Positions 25,275 to 34,003 of a stretch of 64,000 bases of DNA are shown piece by piece. A program made the position numbers and the translations under genes. The DNA comes from Bog-756 sp049517675 (lineage in GTDB: Bacteria; Actinomycetota; Acidimicrobiia; Acidimicrobiales; RAAP-2): NCBI GenBank assembly GCA_049517675.1, contig JBEKRV010000025.1:73703-137702 (forward strand), written 5' to 3'. The first letter of the stretch is position 1. Each line of letters opens with the position of its first letter. The notes under the pieces are model-generated. The model was given only the letters and a program-made list of their open reading frames with translations, was not told the origin of the DNA and ran no database searches.

Positions 25275-26069
25275 ATGCCCGCTCCCGACATCCCGACCCG
25301 CGACGCCGCTGCCGTCGATACCGGTCCGCCGTTGACGGCACGCTCGGTGCTGGCCAGCGCCCTGTTGGGGGAGGACCCACCGGAGCTCCCGGTGGCCCAC
25401 CTGGTCCACCTGGCCGGCCTCTTCGGCATCAACGCGAACCGGGCCCGGGTGGCGCTGAGCCGGATGGTTGCCTCGGGGGAGGCGGTCACCGACGGGGCGG
25501 GTCGGTACCGGCTGGCCGGCCGTCTCCTCGAGCGGCGGGGGCGCCAGGAGGACAGCCTCGTCGGGCGGACCGAGCCGTGGGACGGTCGCTGGCGTCTGGT
25601 CGTGGTCGTCGCGCCGGGCAGTCCGGCCGAGCATCGTGGCGCCCGCCGCCGCCGCCTCGTCCTGGCCCGGCTGGCCGAGCAGCGCGAGGGCGTCTGGCTC
25701 CGACCCGGGAACATCGAGCTGCGTCCGGACCCGGTGGGCGACCGGGACCTCGTCCTCTTCACCGGGACACCCGACGGTGACCCGGTGGCGCTGGCCGCAT
25801 CGCTGTGGGACCTCGCGGGCTGGGCGGACCGGGCCCGCTCCCTCCTCGGCCTGCTCGACCGGGACCCGACACTCGGCCCGGACGACCTGGCACCGGGCTT
25901 CGAGCTTTCGGCCGCCGTGCTGCGCCACCTGCAGGCCGATCCGCTCCTCCCCCAGGTGCTGCTGCCCTCGGGGTGGCCGGGCCCGGCACTGCGCGCCGCG
26001 TACGCGCGGTGGGACCGCCGGTACCGCGAGGTGCTGCGGGCCTGGGGCCGGTCGACGCGCACGGCGTAG
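25275..26069 (+). CDS. PaaX-family transcriptional regulator
   Basis: 264 residues. The N-terminal winged helix resembles PaaX (SVLASALLGEDPPELPVAHLVHLAGLFGI..NRARVALSRMVASGEAV), followed by GRYRLAGRLLERR and the middle domain with WDGRWRLVVV. PaaX itself represses phenylacetate catabolism and responds to phenylacetyl-CoA; relatives sense other acyl-CoAs. It is divergent from the desaturase and 73 nt upstream of the SDR, so lipid or acyl-CoA sensing is a reasonable inference. Confidence 0.85.
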   Translation: MPAPDIPTRDAAAVDTGPPLTARSVLASALLGEDPPELPVAHLVHLAGLFGINANRARVALSRMVASGEAVTDGAGRYRLAGRLLERRGRQEDSLVGRTEPWDGRWRLVVVVAPGSPAEHRGARRRRLVLARLAEQREGVWLRPGNIELRPDPVGDRDLVLFTGTPDGDPVALAASLWDLAGWADRARSLLGLLDRDPTLGPDDLAPGFELSAAVLRHLQADPLLPQVLLPSGWPGPALRAAYARWDRRYREVLRAWGRSTRTA

Positions 26070-26142
26070 GATCCCGGCCGAGATCCCGGTCCGGTCCGTC
26101 GAGGCGCGGGCACGACCGGTCACGACCCACGGGGGAGGCACC

Positions 26143-27012
26143 ATGTCGGAGGAAGCAACGCCCGATCGGACCGGAGACGGGCAGTTCGCGGGACGGGTGG
26201 CCGTCATCACCGGGGGCGCCCGGGGGCAGGGTCGGAGCCATGCCGTCGAGCTCGCCCGCCAGGGGGCCGACGTCGCCCTCGTCGACCGGTGCGCCGACCT
26301 GTCGACGGTGACCTACCCGCTGGCCACCCGGGACGACCTGGACGAGACGGTCCGGCTGGTCGAGGCCGAGGGCCGCAGATGTGTGGCGGCGACGGCCGAC
26401 GTCCGGGAGCTCGACAGCATGGTCGACTTCGTCGACCGGGTCGTGGACGAGCTCGGGTCCGCCGACATCCTCGTGGCCAACGCCGGGGTGTCCACCCTCG
26501 GATCGATCTTCGACATGGACGCCACGCAGTGGGCCGAGACCGTGGACGTCAACCTGACCGGGGTCTTCAACGCCATGCGGGCCGTGGCCCCCCACATGCG
26601 CCGCAACCGGTGGGGGCGGATCGTCGGCATCTCGTCGATGATGGGCCGTTCGGCCAACCCGCTCATCCCCGCCTACTGCGCCTCCAAGTGGGGGGTGATC
26701 GGCCTCACCAAGTCGGTGGCCCACGAGATGGCGCACTTCGGGGTGACCGCCAACGTCATCGCCCCGGGGAACGTCTCGACCGACATGATCCACAACGAGA
26801 TGATGTACCGCCTGATGCGCCCCGACCTCGACGAGCCGACCAGCGAGGACATGGCCGGGATCATGGCCTCGCTGCACGTGCAGCCCGTGCCGTGGCTGGA
26901 CGCCGACGAGATCACCGCGGCCGTCGTCTTCCTGTGTTCGGAGGGTGCGCGCCACATCACCGGCTCGGTCATCGACGTCGACGCCGGGGCGTCGGCCCGC
27001 TTCACGGCCTGA
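26143..27012 (+). CDS. Mycofactocin-type short-chain dehydrogenase/reductase
   Basis: 289 residues. The nucleotide motif is TGGARGQGRSHAVELA, whose GQGRSHA form is typical of SDRs that hold their NAD tightly and are thought to pass electrons to mycofactocin. NAG (LVANAGVS), catalytic Ser (GISSMMG) and YxxxK (YCASK) are intact, and the VIAPGNVSTDMIHN block fits the same group. It would oxidise an alcohol; the substrate is unknown. A strong GGGGGAGG precedes the ATG. No mycofactocin biosynthesis genes are in the window. Confidence 0.9.
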   Translation: MSEEATPDRTGDGQFAGRVAVITGGARGQGRSHAVELARQGADVALVDRCADLSTVTYPLATRDDLDETVRLVEAEGRRCVAATADVRELDSMVDFVDRVVDELGSADILVANAGVSTLGSIFDMDATQWAETVDVNLTGVFNAMRAVAPHMRRNRWGRIVGISSMMGRSANPLIPAYCASKWGVIGLTKSVAHEMAHFGVTANVIAPGNVSTDMIHNEMMYRLMRPDLDEPTSEDMAGIMASLHVQPVPWLDADEITAAVVFLCSEGARHITGSVIDVDAGASARFTA

Positions 27013-27030
27013 GGCCGCGCCCGGGTCCGG

Positions 27031-29292
27031 CTACTGGCGGGCCAGCCCCGCCCGCTGCTCGGACTCGGCCGCCCCCGGGGGGACGCCGCCCCCGCGGACC
27101 ACGTCGACGTCGACCCGGTGGAGGGTCCCCTCGAACGGGAAGCGACCGGAGTAGAGGTTGCTCACCGTGCTGCCGTGGTCGTAGCCGATGCTCGGTCCCA
27201 CACTCGAGATGATGGTCATGGCGAACGGCACGGTCATCTCGCCGCACGGGACCCCGTCGATCGACAGGGTGGCGGACCCGGCCGGGCCCTGGCGGCGGAA
27301 GTGCACGGCGAGCACGGACGGCCCCTCGGGCACCGCGACGGTGGACTCGAGCACGTGATGGTCGTCGAAGCAGTTGTAGTCGAACACGAGCCGGTCGTCC
27401 CGGACGAAGAAGCTGAGGCCCGAGTTCTGCGTGCCGGTGGCGAACAGCACGCCCTGGGCGCCGGAGGGCCGGTCGACGGTCGCCGCCATGTCGAAGCCGC
27501 GGCCGCCCATCGCCGGGGCGACCTGTGCGGGCAGCGGGGCCAAGGGGGGGTAGTAGGTGTAGCGGCGGTCGAGGGGGTGCACCGAACGGTCGCGGTACCG
27601 GGTGGAGAACAGCTCGATCGACCGGTCGTCGAGGGGGAGGACGCCCTGGTCCTCGGCCTCCTCCCACCACTGGTCGACCAGTGCGGCCAGCTTGTCCGGC
27701 ATGGCCGCCGCCAGGTCGTTGCACTCCGACCGGTCGGCGTCGTAGTGGTAGAGCTCCCAGGTGTCGTCGTCGAACGGCGACCCGGGGGCGTGACGGGTGA
27801 CCGCCTTCCACCCGTCGGCGATGATCGCCCGGTGCCCGAACATCTCGTAGTACTGCCGGAGCTTGGTGGTGGGGGCGGTGGGCGAGTCGAAGGTGTACCG
27901 CATGGACGTGCCGCTCACGGGCAGCTGCTCGTAGCCCCGGTAGACGTCGGGGGCGGTGATCCCGAGGATGTCGTAGACGGTGGGCACGATGTCGTTGACA
28001 TGGTGGAACTGGTCGCGGACGCCCCCGGCGTCGGCGATGCGCCCGGGCCAGTGGACGATGAGCGGCACGTGGACACCACCCTCGTGGGTGTTCTGCTTGT
28101 ACCACTTGAACGGGGTGTTGCCGGCCTGCGCCCAGCCCCACGGGTAGTTCGAGTGGCTGTGGGGCCCACCGATGTCGTCGATGCGCTGGACGGCCTCGTC
28201 GGGGGTCTCGACCATCATGTTGAAGTACTTCATCTCGTGCATCACACCGAACGGGCCGCCCTCCTGGCTGGCCCCGTTGTCCGACAGGAGCACGATCACG
28301 GTGTTGTCGAGTCGGCCGAGGGCGTCGAGGTCGGCGACCAGCCGTCCGATCTGCGCATCGGTGTGCTCGAGGAATGCGGCGAACGCCTCCTGGAGGCGGG
28401 CGGCCAACCGCTGCTGGTTCACCGGGAGGCTGTCCCACGGTTCGACGCCCGGATTGCGCGGGGCGAGCTCGGTGTCCGGGGGGAGTAGGCCCATGTCGAT
28501 CTGCCGTGCGAACCACCGCTCGCGGGCGACGTCCCACCCGTCGTCGAACGCCCCGCGGTACTTCTCCAGGTACTCGGCCGGTGCCTGGTGCGGTGCGTGC
28601 ATGGCGCCGAAGGCCAGGTAGGCGAAGAAGGGGCGGTCGGGCCGGATCGACACCGAGTCGTGGATGAACCCGATGGCATGGTCGACCAGGTCCTCGCTCA
28701 GGTGATATCCCTCCTCGGGGGATGCCGGCGGCTCGATGCTGTGGTTGTCGTAGACGAGGTCGGGGGAGAACTGGTCGGTCTCGCCTTCGAGGAAGCCGTA
28801 GAAGCGGTCGAACCCGCGCTGGCACGGCCACTGGTCGTACGGTCCGGCCGCGGAGGCGTTCTCCATTCCGCACAGGTGCCACTTGCCCACCGCGAAGGTG
28901 GCGTAGCCCTCGTCGCGGAGCACCTCGGCCATGGTGGTGGCGTGGTTGGTGATGTGCCCCCGCATGTGCGGGTACCCGCTGTCGAAGTTGGAGATGGCGC
29001 GCATGCCCACGGTGTGGTGGTTGCGCCCGGTGAGCAGTGCGGCGCGGGTCGGCGAACACAGCGGGGTGACGTGGAAGTTGGAGTACCGGAGGCCGCGTGC
29101 GGCCAGGGCATCGATGTGCGGCGTGGACAGTCCGGAGCCGTAGCAGCCGAGGTGGGAGAAGCCGGTGTCGTCGAGGAGGATCACGACGACGTCCGGGGCG
29201 CCGTCGCCGGGGTGGGGCGGGACGGGCCACGACGGAGTCGACTCGGCCTGGGTGCGGGCGATCACACCGTCGAACGCTTCGAAGTGCTGCAT
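27031..29292 (-). CDS. Arylsulfatase
   Basis: 753 residues. Metal-binding DD at 41-42 (VVVILLDDTGFSHLGCYG) and the sulfatase signature LCSPTRAALLTGR with Cys79, which a formylglycine-generating enzyme would convert. GKWHLCG and the later DNGAS (Asp-Asn metal ligands) match family positions. After the catalytic domain a lectin-like beta-sandwich of about 150 residues follows (GTQNSGLSFFVRDDRLVFDYN ...). It lacks a classical signal peptide, so it is probably cytoplasmic and frees sulfate from organic sulfate esters. ATG 29292 has GAGG about 9 nt upstream. It is divergent from a TetR-type regulator. Confidence 0.93.
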   Translation of the reverse strand: MQHFEAFDGVIARTQAESTPSWPVPPHPGDGAPDVVVILLDDTGFSHLGCYGSGLSTPHIDALAARGLRYSNFHVTPLCSPTRAALLTGRNHHTVGMRAISNFDSGYPHMRGHITNHATTMAEVLRDEGYATFAVGKWHLCGMENASAAGPYDQWPCQRGFDRFYGFLEGETDQFSPDLVYDNHSIEPPASPEEGYHLSEDLVDHAIGFIHDSVSIRPDRPFFAYLAFGAMHAPHQAPAEYLEKYRGAFDDGWDVARERWFARQIDMGLLPPDTELAPRNPGVEPWDSLPVNQQRLAARLQEAFAAFLEHTDAQIGRLVADLDALGRLDNTVIVLLSDNGASQEGGPFGVMHEMKYFNMMVETPDEAVQRIDDIGGPHSHSNYPWGWAQAGNTPFKWYKQNTHEGGVHVPLIVHWPGRIADAGGVRDQFHHVNDIVPTVYDILGITAPDVYRGYEQLPVSGTSMRYTFDSPTAPTTKLRQYYEMFGHRAIIADGWKAVTRHAPGSPFDDDTWELYHYDADRSECNDLAAAMPDKLAALVDQWWEEAEDQGVLPLDDRSIELFSTRYRDRSVHPLDRRYTYYPPLAPLPAQVAPAMGGRGFDMAATVDRPSGAQGVLFATGTQNSGLSFFVRDDRLVFDYNCFDDHHVLESTVAVPEGPSVLAVHFRRQGPAGSATLSIDGVPCGEMTVPFAMTIISSVGPSIGYDHGSTVSNLYSGRFPFEGTLHRVDVDVVRGGGVPPGAAESEQRAGLARQ

Positions 29293-29729
29293 GGGGACGT
29301 CCTCACCTCGTGGACGGGCACCGGGCGACGTGTCGCGTGCCCGGCCGGAATCATCTGTCAATGCGACTGACGATAGGTACCCCGGACGGCGCTGTCCACC
29401 CGTCGAGGCAGGTGGGCGCAGTCGAGGGGGCGGTTCCGGGACGGGCGCGACGGGTGGCGGCCCCGGTCGTCGGGCACCGCCTCCGTCTCCCGCGCCGACC
29501 GGGCGCGGGCATCCGGCTCTGGACCGGATGCCCGCCATTCCCGCACTCCCCGGGAGCCGCCAGGCCCCGTTGAGTGGATCCGCCACCCAGCGGTTCCAGT
29601 ATGAACTGTGGGGTGCCCTCTTGCAACTAAAGATTGCAACACTTGTTGCACCCGTGCTGCACCCGTGCTGCACCCGCCCGCACGGCCGATCCCCGGGCCC
29701 GTCCGCGACCGGTCTGCCACGATGGAAGG
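29293..29729. other. 437-bp intergenic region between sulfatase and TetR-type gene
   Basis: No gene seen. The region carries the putative sulfatase promoter and operator array (29598-29650), then 11-bp direct repeats TGCACCCGTGC at 29647-29657 and 29658-29668 with a partial third copy. About 300 bp between the sulfatase start and its putative promoter would be a long leader in which I see no obvious riboswitch. Confidence 0.5.
29598..29650. promoter_or_regulatory. Putative sulfatase promoter and TetR operator array
   Basis: On the minus strand TTGCAA (29626-29621) and CATACT (29603-29598) are separated by 17 bp, a good -35/-10 pair. TTGCAAC occurs at 29621 and again at 29634, and TGCAAC-ACTT-GTTGCA at 29635-29650 is a perfect inverted repeat. 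A regulator bound here would cover the sulfatase -35 and lies 80 bp before the TetR-type start. Confidence 0.55.
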
Positions 29730-30521
29730 GTGGAATCTGCACGGGACCGGCGGGGTGTCCGGCACAGCAGGGACGAGATCCGCGACGTCATGATGGACGC
29801 GGGGAGGAGCCTCCTGATCGAGGAGGGGCTCGGCATCGGCGCCGGCGACCTCACCTTCAAGCGGGTGTTCGACCGGGTCGAGGCGACCCACGGGGTGCGC
29901 CTGACCAACGCCTCGGTCATCCGGCGAGTGTGGGAGAACCAGGCCGAGTTCCAGGACGACGTCCTGGCCGCGGTGGCCCGGGCCGGCGACACCGCCGGGG
30001 ACACGGGCGCCGCCGCCGGTGCCGTCCTCCCCCTGGTCGGGTCATTCGACCTGTCGACGCCCGAGGGCAGGCTGCGGGGGATGTCGCAGATGGCCCGGGT
30101 GGGTGGCGAAGCCGCCCTCCGGGCCATGGTGGGGTCGAAGCACTGGTCGCTCTGGGTCGGCGTCTGGGTCCTGGGGGTCACCGGCCCACCGTCCGAGCGG
30201 GGGCGGCAGATCCGCCGAGCGTTGTTCGACGGCTACGAGACGACCACCGAGGCGTGGGAGCTGCTACACGGCGCCATGGTGGGCGCCCTCGGTCTGCGGG
30301 TCCGGGAGCCGTTCAGGCTGCGCCAGTTCACGGTGGCGGTCGGTGCGATGGTCGAGGGCTGTGCCCTCCGGGACGGCGCCGCCCGGGAGGGCGAGCCCAT
30401 CATGCGGCCGACCGGTCCGGACGGGGCGATGGAGGAGTGGACGCTCGTCGGGGTGGGCCTCGAGGCCCTCGTCCACCAATTCCTCGAGATCGATCCGGAC
30501 TGGTCGGTCCCGACGGCCTGA
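29730..30521 (+). CDS. TetR-type transcriptional regulator
   Basis: About 263 residues from the GTG at 29730. The N-terminus (SRDEIRDVMMDAGRSLL) resembles the first TetR helices, and VRLTNASVIRRVWENQAEFQDDVL resembles the HTH plus following helix, with an unusual insert (GIGAGDLTFKRVFDRVEATHG) between them. The C-terminal all-helical part would bind a ligand and dimerise. It is divergent from the arylsulfatase across an operator-like array and is its most likely regulator. Family assignment is moderate because of the insert. Confidence 0.7.
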   Translation: MESARDRRGVRHSRDEIRDVMMDAGRSLLIEEGLGIGAGDLTFKRVFDRVEATHGVRLTNASVIRRVWENQAEFQDDVLAAVARAGDTAGDTGAAAGAVLPLVGSFDLSTPEGRLRGMSQMARVGGEAALRAMVGSKHWSLWVGVWVLGVTGPPSERGRQIRRALFDGYETTTEAWELLHGAMVGALGLRVREPFRLRQFTVAVGAMVEGCALRDGAAREGEPIMRPTGPDGAMEEWTLVGVGLEALVHQFLEIDPDWSVPTA

Positions 30522-30615
30522 TCGCCGCCGACCCACCGGGGCTCCGGTGTCGAAGGTCCCTGTTCCCGGGTCGAGCCACCGGCGACAATGGACCCGCCAT
30601 CATCGAGGAGGAACC

Positions 30616-31644
30616 GTGACCGCTGCCGCACCTACGGGTGAACGCTTCGACGTCGTCTGCGTCGGCGATGTCGCCGTCGACCTCTACCTGACACTGTCGG
30701 AGGAGAGTGTCGTGGTGGAGTCGTCCGGCATCGGCCGCCACCTGGTGCTCCCGTTCGGCGCCAAGATCGCGTGCGACGTCACCACCACGGTGGCCGCCGG
30801 AGGCAACTCCGCCAACGTGGCGGTGGCGTGTTCCCGCCTCGGGCTCCGGGTGGCGCTCGCGGCCTACGTGGGCTCCGACGGGATCGGTCGGGAGGCGGTC
30901 GACGCCCTGCACGCCGAAGGCGTCGACTCGTCGCTCATCCGCTTCGACCCGGCGGTGCCGACGAACCGCAGCTTCGTGCTCCGGGTGGGCCACGAGCGCA
31001 CGATCCTCGTCCACCACGAGCAGCACGACTGCCACTGGCCCTACCTACGCCCGTCGGACGTCCCCTCGTGGCTGTTCCTTTCGTCGGTGGGCCAGGATGC
31101 CCGCCGGTACGAGGGGCAGATCGCCGACTGGCTGGAGCGGTGTCCCGACGTGTCGCTCGCCTTCGAGCCGGGCACCCTCCAGATCGCCCGGGGGGCTGCC
31201 GGCCTCGCCCGGCTCTACCGGCGGGCCGGCCTGGTCGTGTGCAACCGGGAGGAGGCGGCGACCATCACCGGCGGATCCGCCGACGAGTCCCCGTTCGCAC
31301 TGCTGGACCGGATGCTCGAGCTCGGACCGGCCCGGGTGGTGGTCACCGACGGCTCCGCCGGCGCCTACGGGACGGACGGGACCCGCTACCTCCAGGTCCC
31401 GGTCTTCCCCGACGACGCCCCGGTGGTCGACAGGACGGGGGCCGGCGACGCCTTCGCCGGCACGCTGGTCGCCGGCCTCGCCTCCGGCCTCGGGCTGGAC
31501 GAAGCCATGGCGCGGGCGCCGGTCAATTCCATGCGGGTCGTGCAGGAGGTCGGGGCGCAGGCCGGGCTCCTGGACCGTGACGAGGTCGAGGCACTCCTGG
31601 CCGCCGCGCCACCCTCCTACGGGGTCCGGGCGGTGTCTCCCTGA
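30616..31644 (+). CDS. PfkB-family carbohydrate kinase
   Basis: 342 residues of the ribokinase fold. The first signature, AAGGNSANVAVACSRLG, and the second, DRTGAGDAFAGTL with the catalytic Asp in the GAGD motif, are present. It phosphorylates a sugar, nucleoside or sugar-phosphate using ATP; the substrate is not predictable. GAGGAG precedes the GTG start. It follows the TetR-type gene by 94 nt on the same strand. Confidence 0.9.
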   Translation: MTAAAPTGERFDVVCVGDVAVDLYLTLSEESVVVESSGIGRHLVLPFGAKIACDVTTTVAAGGNSANVAVACSRLGLRVALAAYVGSDGIGREAVDALHAEGVDSSLIRFDPAVPTNRSFVLRVGHERTILVHHEQHDCHWPYLRPSDVPSWLFLSSVGQDARRYEGQIADWLERCPDVSLAFEPGTLQIARGAAGLARLYRRAGLVVCNREEAATITGGSADESPFALLDRMLELGPARVVVTDGSAGAYGTDGTRYLQVPVFPDDAPVVDRTGAGDAFAGTLVAGLASGLGLDEAMARAPVNSMRVVQEVGAQAGLLDRDEVEALLAAAPPSYGVRAVSP

Positions 31645-31760
31645 CCGCCCTCCGGCCCGCGTCCCGTTCCTTACGCAATTCATATCTTCCGCTCAACGTG
31701 GCTTTACGGTCGACGAGTCCAATGGTCGGGTGACGTCGCCACGCTCGACGACTCGAGCAT

Positions 31761-31811
31761 GGTTCTTTCGAACACGGTCTTTTCGAACACTGTCTTTTCG
31801 AACACGGTCTT
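31761..31811 (+). repeat. 15-bp tandem repeat, three copies, just upstream of the HtrA-like gene
   Basis: Copies at 31761-31775, 31776-31790 and 31791-31805 (GGTCTTTTCGAACAC with one or two changes), then a 6-bp partial copy. Each holds the palindrome TTCGAA. It ends 20 bp before the HtrA-like start, spanning the expected leader or promoter. Role unknown; a repeated regulator site or slippage product are both possible. Confidence 0.85.
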
Positions 31812-31831
31812 CAGCCCGGAGGTAGGACGAG

Positions 31832-33454
31832 ATGAACGAGCACCCCGACCCACAGCAGGGACCCGACGACGGACCGGCCGACGAGCCGGCATTCGACTGG
31901 GCGCCGGTCCAGCCCCCGGCACTCGGGGAGCCGGCCCCGACCCAGCAGCAGCCGCTGACCCAGCCGGTGCCGCACGTGCAGCCCCCGACGGAGCCGCCCG
32001 TGCTCGGCCAGCGCGGCCCCGACCCCGTTCCCCCGACGGGCGGCCAGCCGGCCCCCGTCGCCGCCTGGGCCCCGGCGCCCGCCCCCGGCCCCTGGGGTGC
32101 CGTGGCCGCGCCCGGCTGGGGTCAGCCCGGATCCACGCCCGCTCCCGCACCCGGTGGATGGGGTGCCGGGGTGGGCGGTGGTGTACCGCCGACGGCATGG
32201 CCTCCGTCGCCCTACGGCTACTACCCGGTGCCACCGCCGCCGCCGGCCAGGGCGCGCAACCCGAGGACTCAGGTGGCGGTCATCGCCACGCTGGTGGCGG
32301 TGCTCGCGCTGCTGCTCGGCGCCGGCATCGGGCACGCCACCTGGCCGACGGACACGACGACGGCCTCGTCGAATTCGACAGGCGGGAGCGGCGCCAACGG
32401 CTCCGGGGGCAGTGACTACCCGTTCGGATCGGGTTCCAGCCCCAGTTCGGGCAACGGCTCGTACGGGGGCTCCGCCGTCGGGGCCGGCGCACCGTCGGAC
32501 ATCTCGGCCATCGCCGCCAAGATCTCGCCCGACCTGGTCGACATCAACACCAACCTGAGCTACCAGGACGAGCAGGCAGCCGGGACGGGCATCGTGCTGA
32601 CCTCGAGCGGTGAGGTCCTGACCAACAACCACGTGATCGACGGGGCCACGAGCATCAGCGTGACCGACATCGGCAACGGCCAGACCTACAAGGCCAACGT
32701 CGTGGGCTACGACCGCACCGGCGACGTCGCCGTGGTGCAGCTGGTCGGGGCCAGTGGCCTGCAGACGGCGCCCATCGACTCGTCGACGCCGGCCGTCGGC
32801 GAGGGCGTCGTGGGCGTGGGCAATGCCGGCGGCACCGGCGGCACTCCGAGCTCGGCCGGCGGCTCCGTCGTCGCGCTGGACCAGTCGATCACCGCCAGCG
32901 ACAGCGGGGGCGGGAACTCCGAGAACCTCACCGGACTCATCGAGATGAACTGCGACATCCAACCGGGCGACTCCGGCGGTTCCCTGGTGAACGCCTCCGG
33001 ACAGGTGGTGGGCATGGATACGGCCGCCTCCACCGGTAGCGGCCAGGACGGGGCCACGTCACAGGCCTACGCCATCCCGATCTCGACGGCCCTCGGGATC
33101 GCCCGCAATATCGAGGCCGGGCGGGCCGACTCGACCATCCACATCGGTGCCACCGGATTCCTCGGGATCCAGGTCCAGGACTCGAGCGCGGGCCTCGGCG
33201 GAGGCTCCGCGCAGAACACGTCGAACGGGGCCCAGGTCGACGGGACCCTCCCCGGGTCCCCGGGGGCGGAGGCCGGCCTGGCCGAGGGTGACGCGATCAT
33301 CGGAGTGGACAACACCCCGATCACCGACTCCGCCGACCTGAGCAACGCGCTCGAGGCCCACCATCCCGGCGACGTCATCCACCTCGAGTGGACCGACCAG
33401 ACCGGCGCGACCCACACGTCGGTGGTGACCCTGGCCGCCGGCCCGCCGGCCTGA
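31832..33454 (+). CDS. Membrane-anchored HtrA/DegP-like serine protease with PDZ domain
   Basis: 540 residues. A Pro/Gln-rich cytoplasmic region of about 145 residues, one membrane helix (about 147-167), a Ser/Gly-rich linker, then a trypsin-like domain. The catalytic triad is visible: His in TNNHVIDGA (about 267), Asp in DRTGDVAVVQL (about 298) and Ser in QPGDSGGSLVN (about 381). A C-terminal PDZ domain follows (GFLGIQVQD ... GSPGAEAGLAEGDAIIGVD). It should degrade or refold damaged proteins outside the membrane. GGAGG lies about 7 nt before the ATG. Confidence 0.93.
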   Translation: MNEHPDPQQGPDDGPADEPAFDWAPVQPPALGEPAPTQQQPLTQPVPHVQPPTEPPVLGQRGPDPVPPTGGQPAPVAAWAPAPAPGPWGAVAAPGWGQPGSTPAPAPGGWGAGVGGGVPPTAWPPSPYGYYPVPPPPPARARNPRTQVAVIATLVAVLALLLGAGIGHATWPTDTTTASSNSTGGSGANGSGGSDYPFGSGSSPSSGNGSYGGSAVGAGAPSDISAIAAKISPDLVDINTNLSYQDEQAAGTGIVLTSSGEVLTNNHVIDGATSISVTDIGNGQTYKANVVGYDRTGDVAVVQLVGASGLQTAPIDSSTPAVGEGVVGVGNAGGTGGTPSSAGGSVVALDQSITASDSGGGNSENLTGLIEMNCDIQPGDSGGSLVNASGQVVGMDTAASTGSGQDGATSQAYAIPISTALGIARNIEAGRADSTIHIGATGFLGIQVQDSSAGLGGGSAQNTSNGAQVDGTLPGSPGAEAGLAEGDAIIGVDNTPITDSADLSNALEAHHPGDVIHLEWTDQTGATHTSVVTLAAGPPA

Positions 33455-33468
33455 TCCGTCCTCCGGGG

Positions 33469-33987
33469 TCAGGCGAGGATCGAGGGCCATCCGGCCCCCG
33501 CCGGTGAGACGAACACGGTGGTGAGGGTCATCGAGGCATGGAGCCAGGTGCCGGCCACACGGGCGTAGGTGTCGTCCTCGTAACCGGACATCCACAGAGC
33601 CGTGCCGTCGGGTCGGGTGCACGGGCACAGCAGGTCCCAGCGGCCGGTGGCCCGGTCGCCGGCGACCTCGATCCGCGGCTTGACGAAGAGGTGCCGGGAG
33701 AACACCAGCGTGGGCTCGGCCAGCCGCCGGGCGATCTCGGGACGGCCGCGTGCCACACCCAGCGCGGGGCCCCCGTCCCAGACGCCGTCCTCGGTGAACA
33801 GGTCGGCTGCCCGTGCCGCCAGATCGGACATCTCGGCCCCTTCCACCTGATGGCCGCGGGTGAACCGTGCGTCGACCAGCTCGCCGTAGCGGGCCTTGAG
33901 GTGGTGGATGGCGAGCACCGACTCGGCGCGGTCGACCCGTGCGGCCAGCTCCTCGACCCGTGCGGCCAATTCGTCGGTGGTGGGCAT
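33469..33987 (-). CDS. NTF2/SnoaL-like protein
   Basis: 172 residues. An N-terminal coiled segment (DELAARVEELAARVDRAESVLAI) leads into a SnoaL-like cone fold with HHLKARYGELVDARF and a late GYEDDTYARVAGTWLHAS strand. Members include isomerases, dehydratases and non-enzymes. A CGGAG about 8 nt upstream supports ATG 33987. It lies 16 nt downstream of the methyltransferase and is probably co-transcribed. Confidence 0.75.
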   Translation of the reverse strand: MPTTDELAARVEELAARVDRAESVLAIHHLKARYGELVDARFTRGHQVEGAEMSDLAARAADLFTEDGVWDGGPALGVARGRPEIARRLAEPTLVFSRHLFVKPRIEVAGDRATGRWDLLCPCTRPDGTALWMSGYEDDTYARVAGTWLHASMTLTTVFVSPAGAGWPSILA

Positions 33988-34003
33988 GGTCGTCGCTCCG
34001 TGA

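Noticed and set aside
29647..29675. Possible CRISPR-like repeats before the TetR-type gene
   Set aside because: The units are 11 bp, directly adjacent and without spacers, and no cas genes are present. They are simple tandem repeats.
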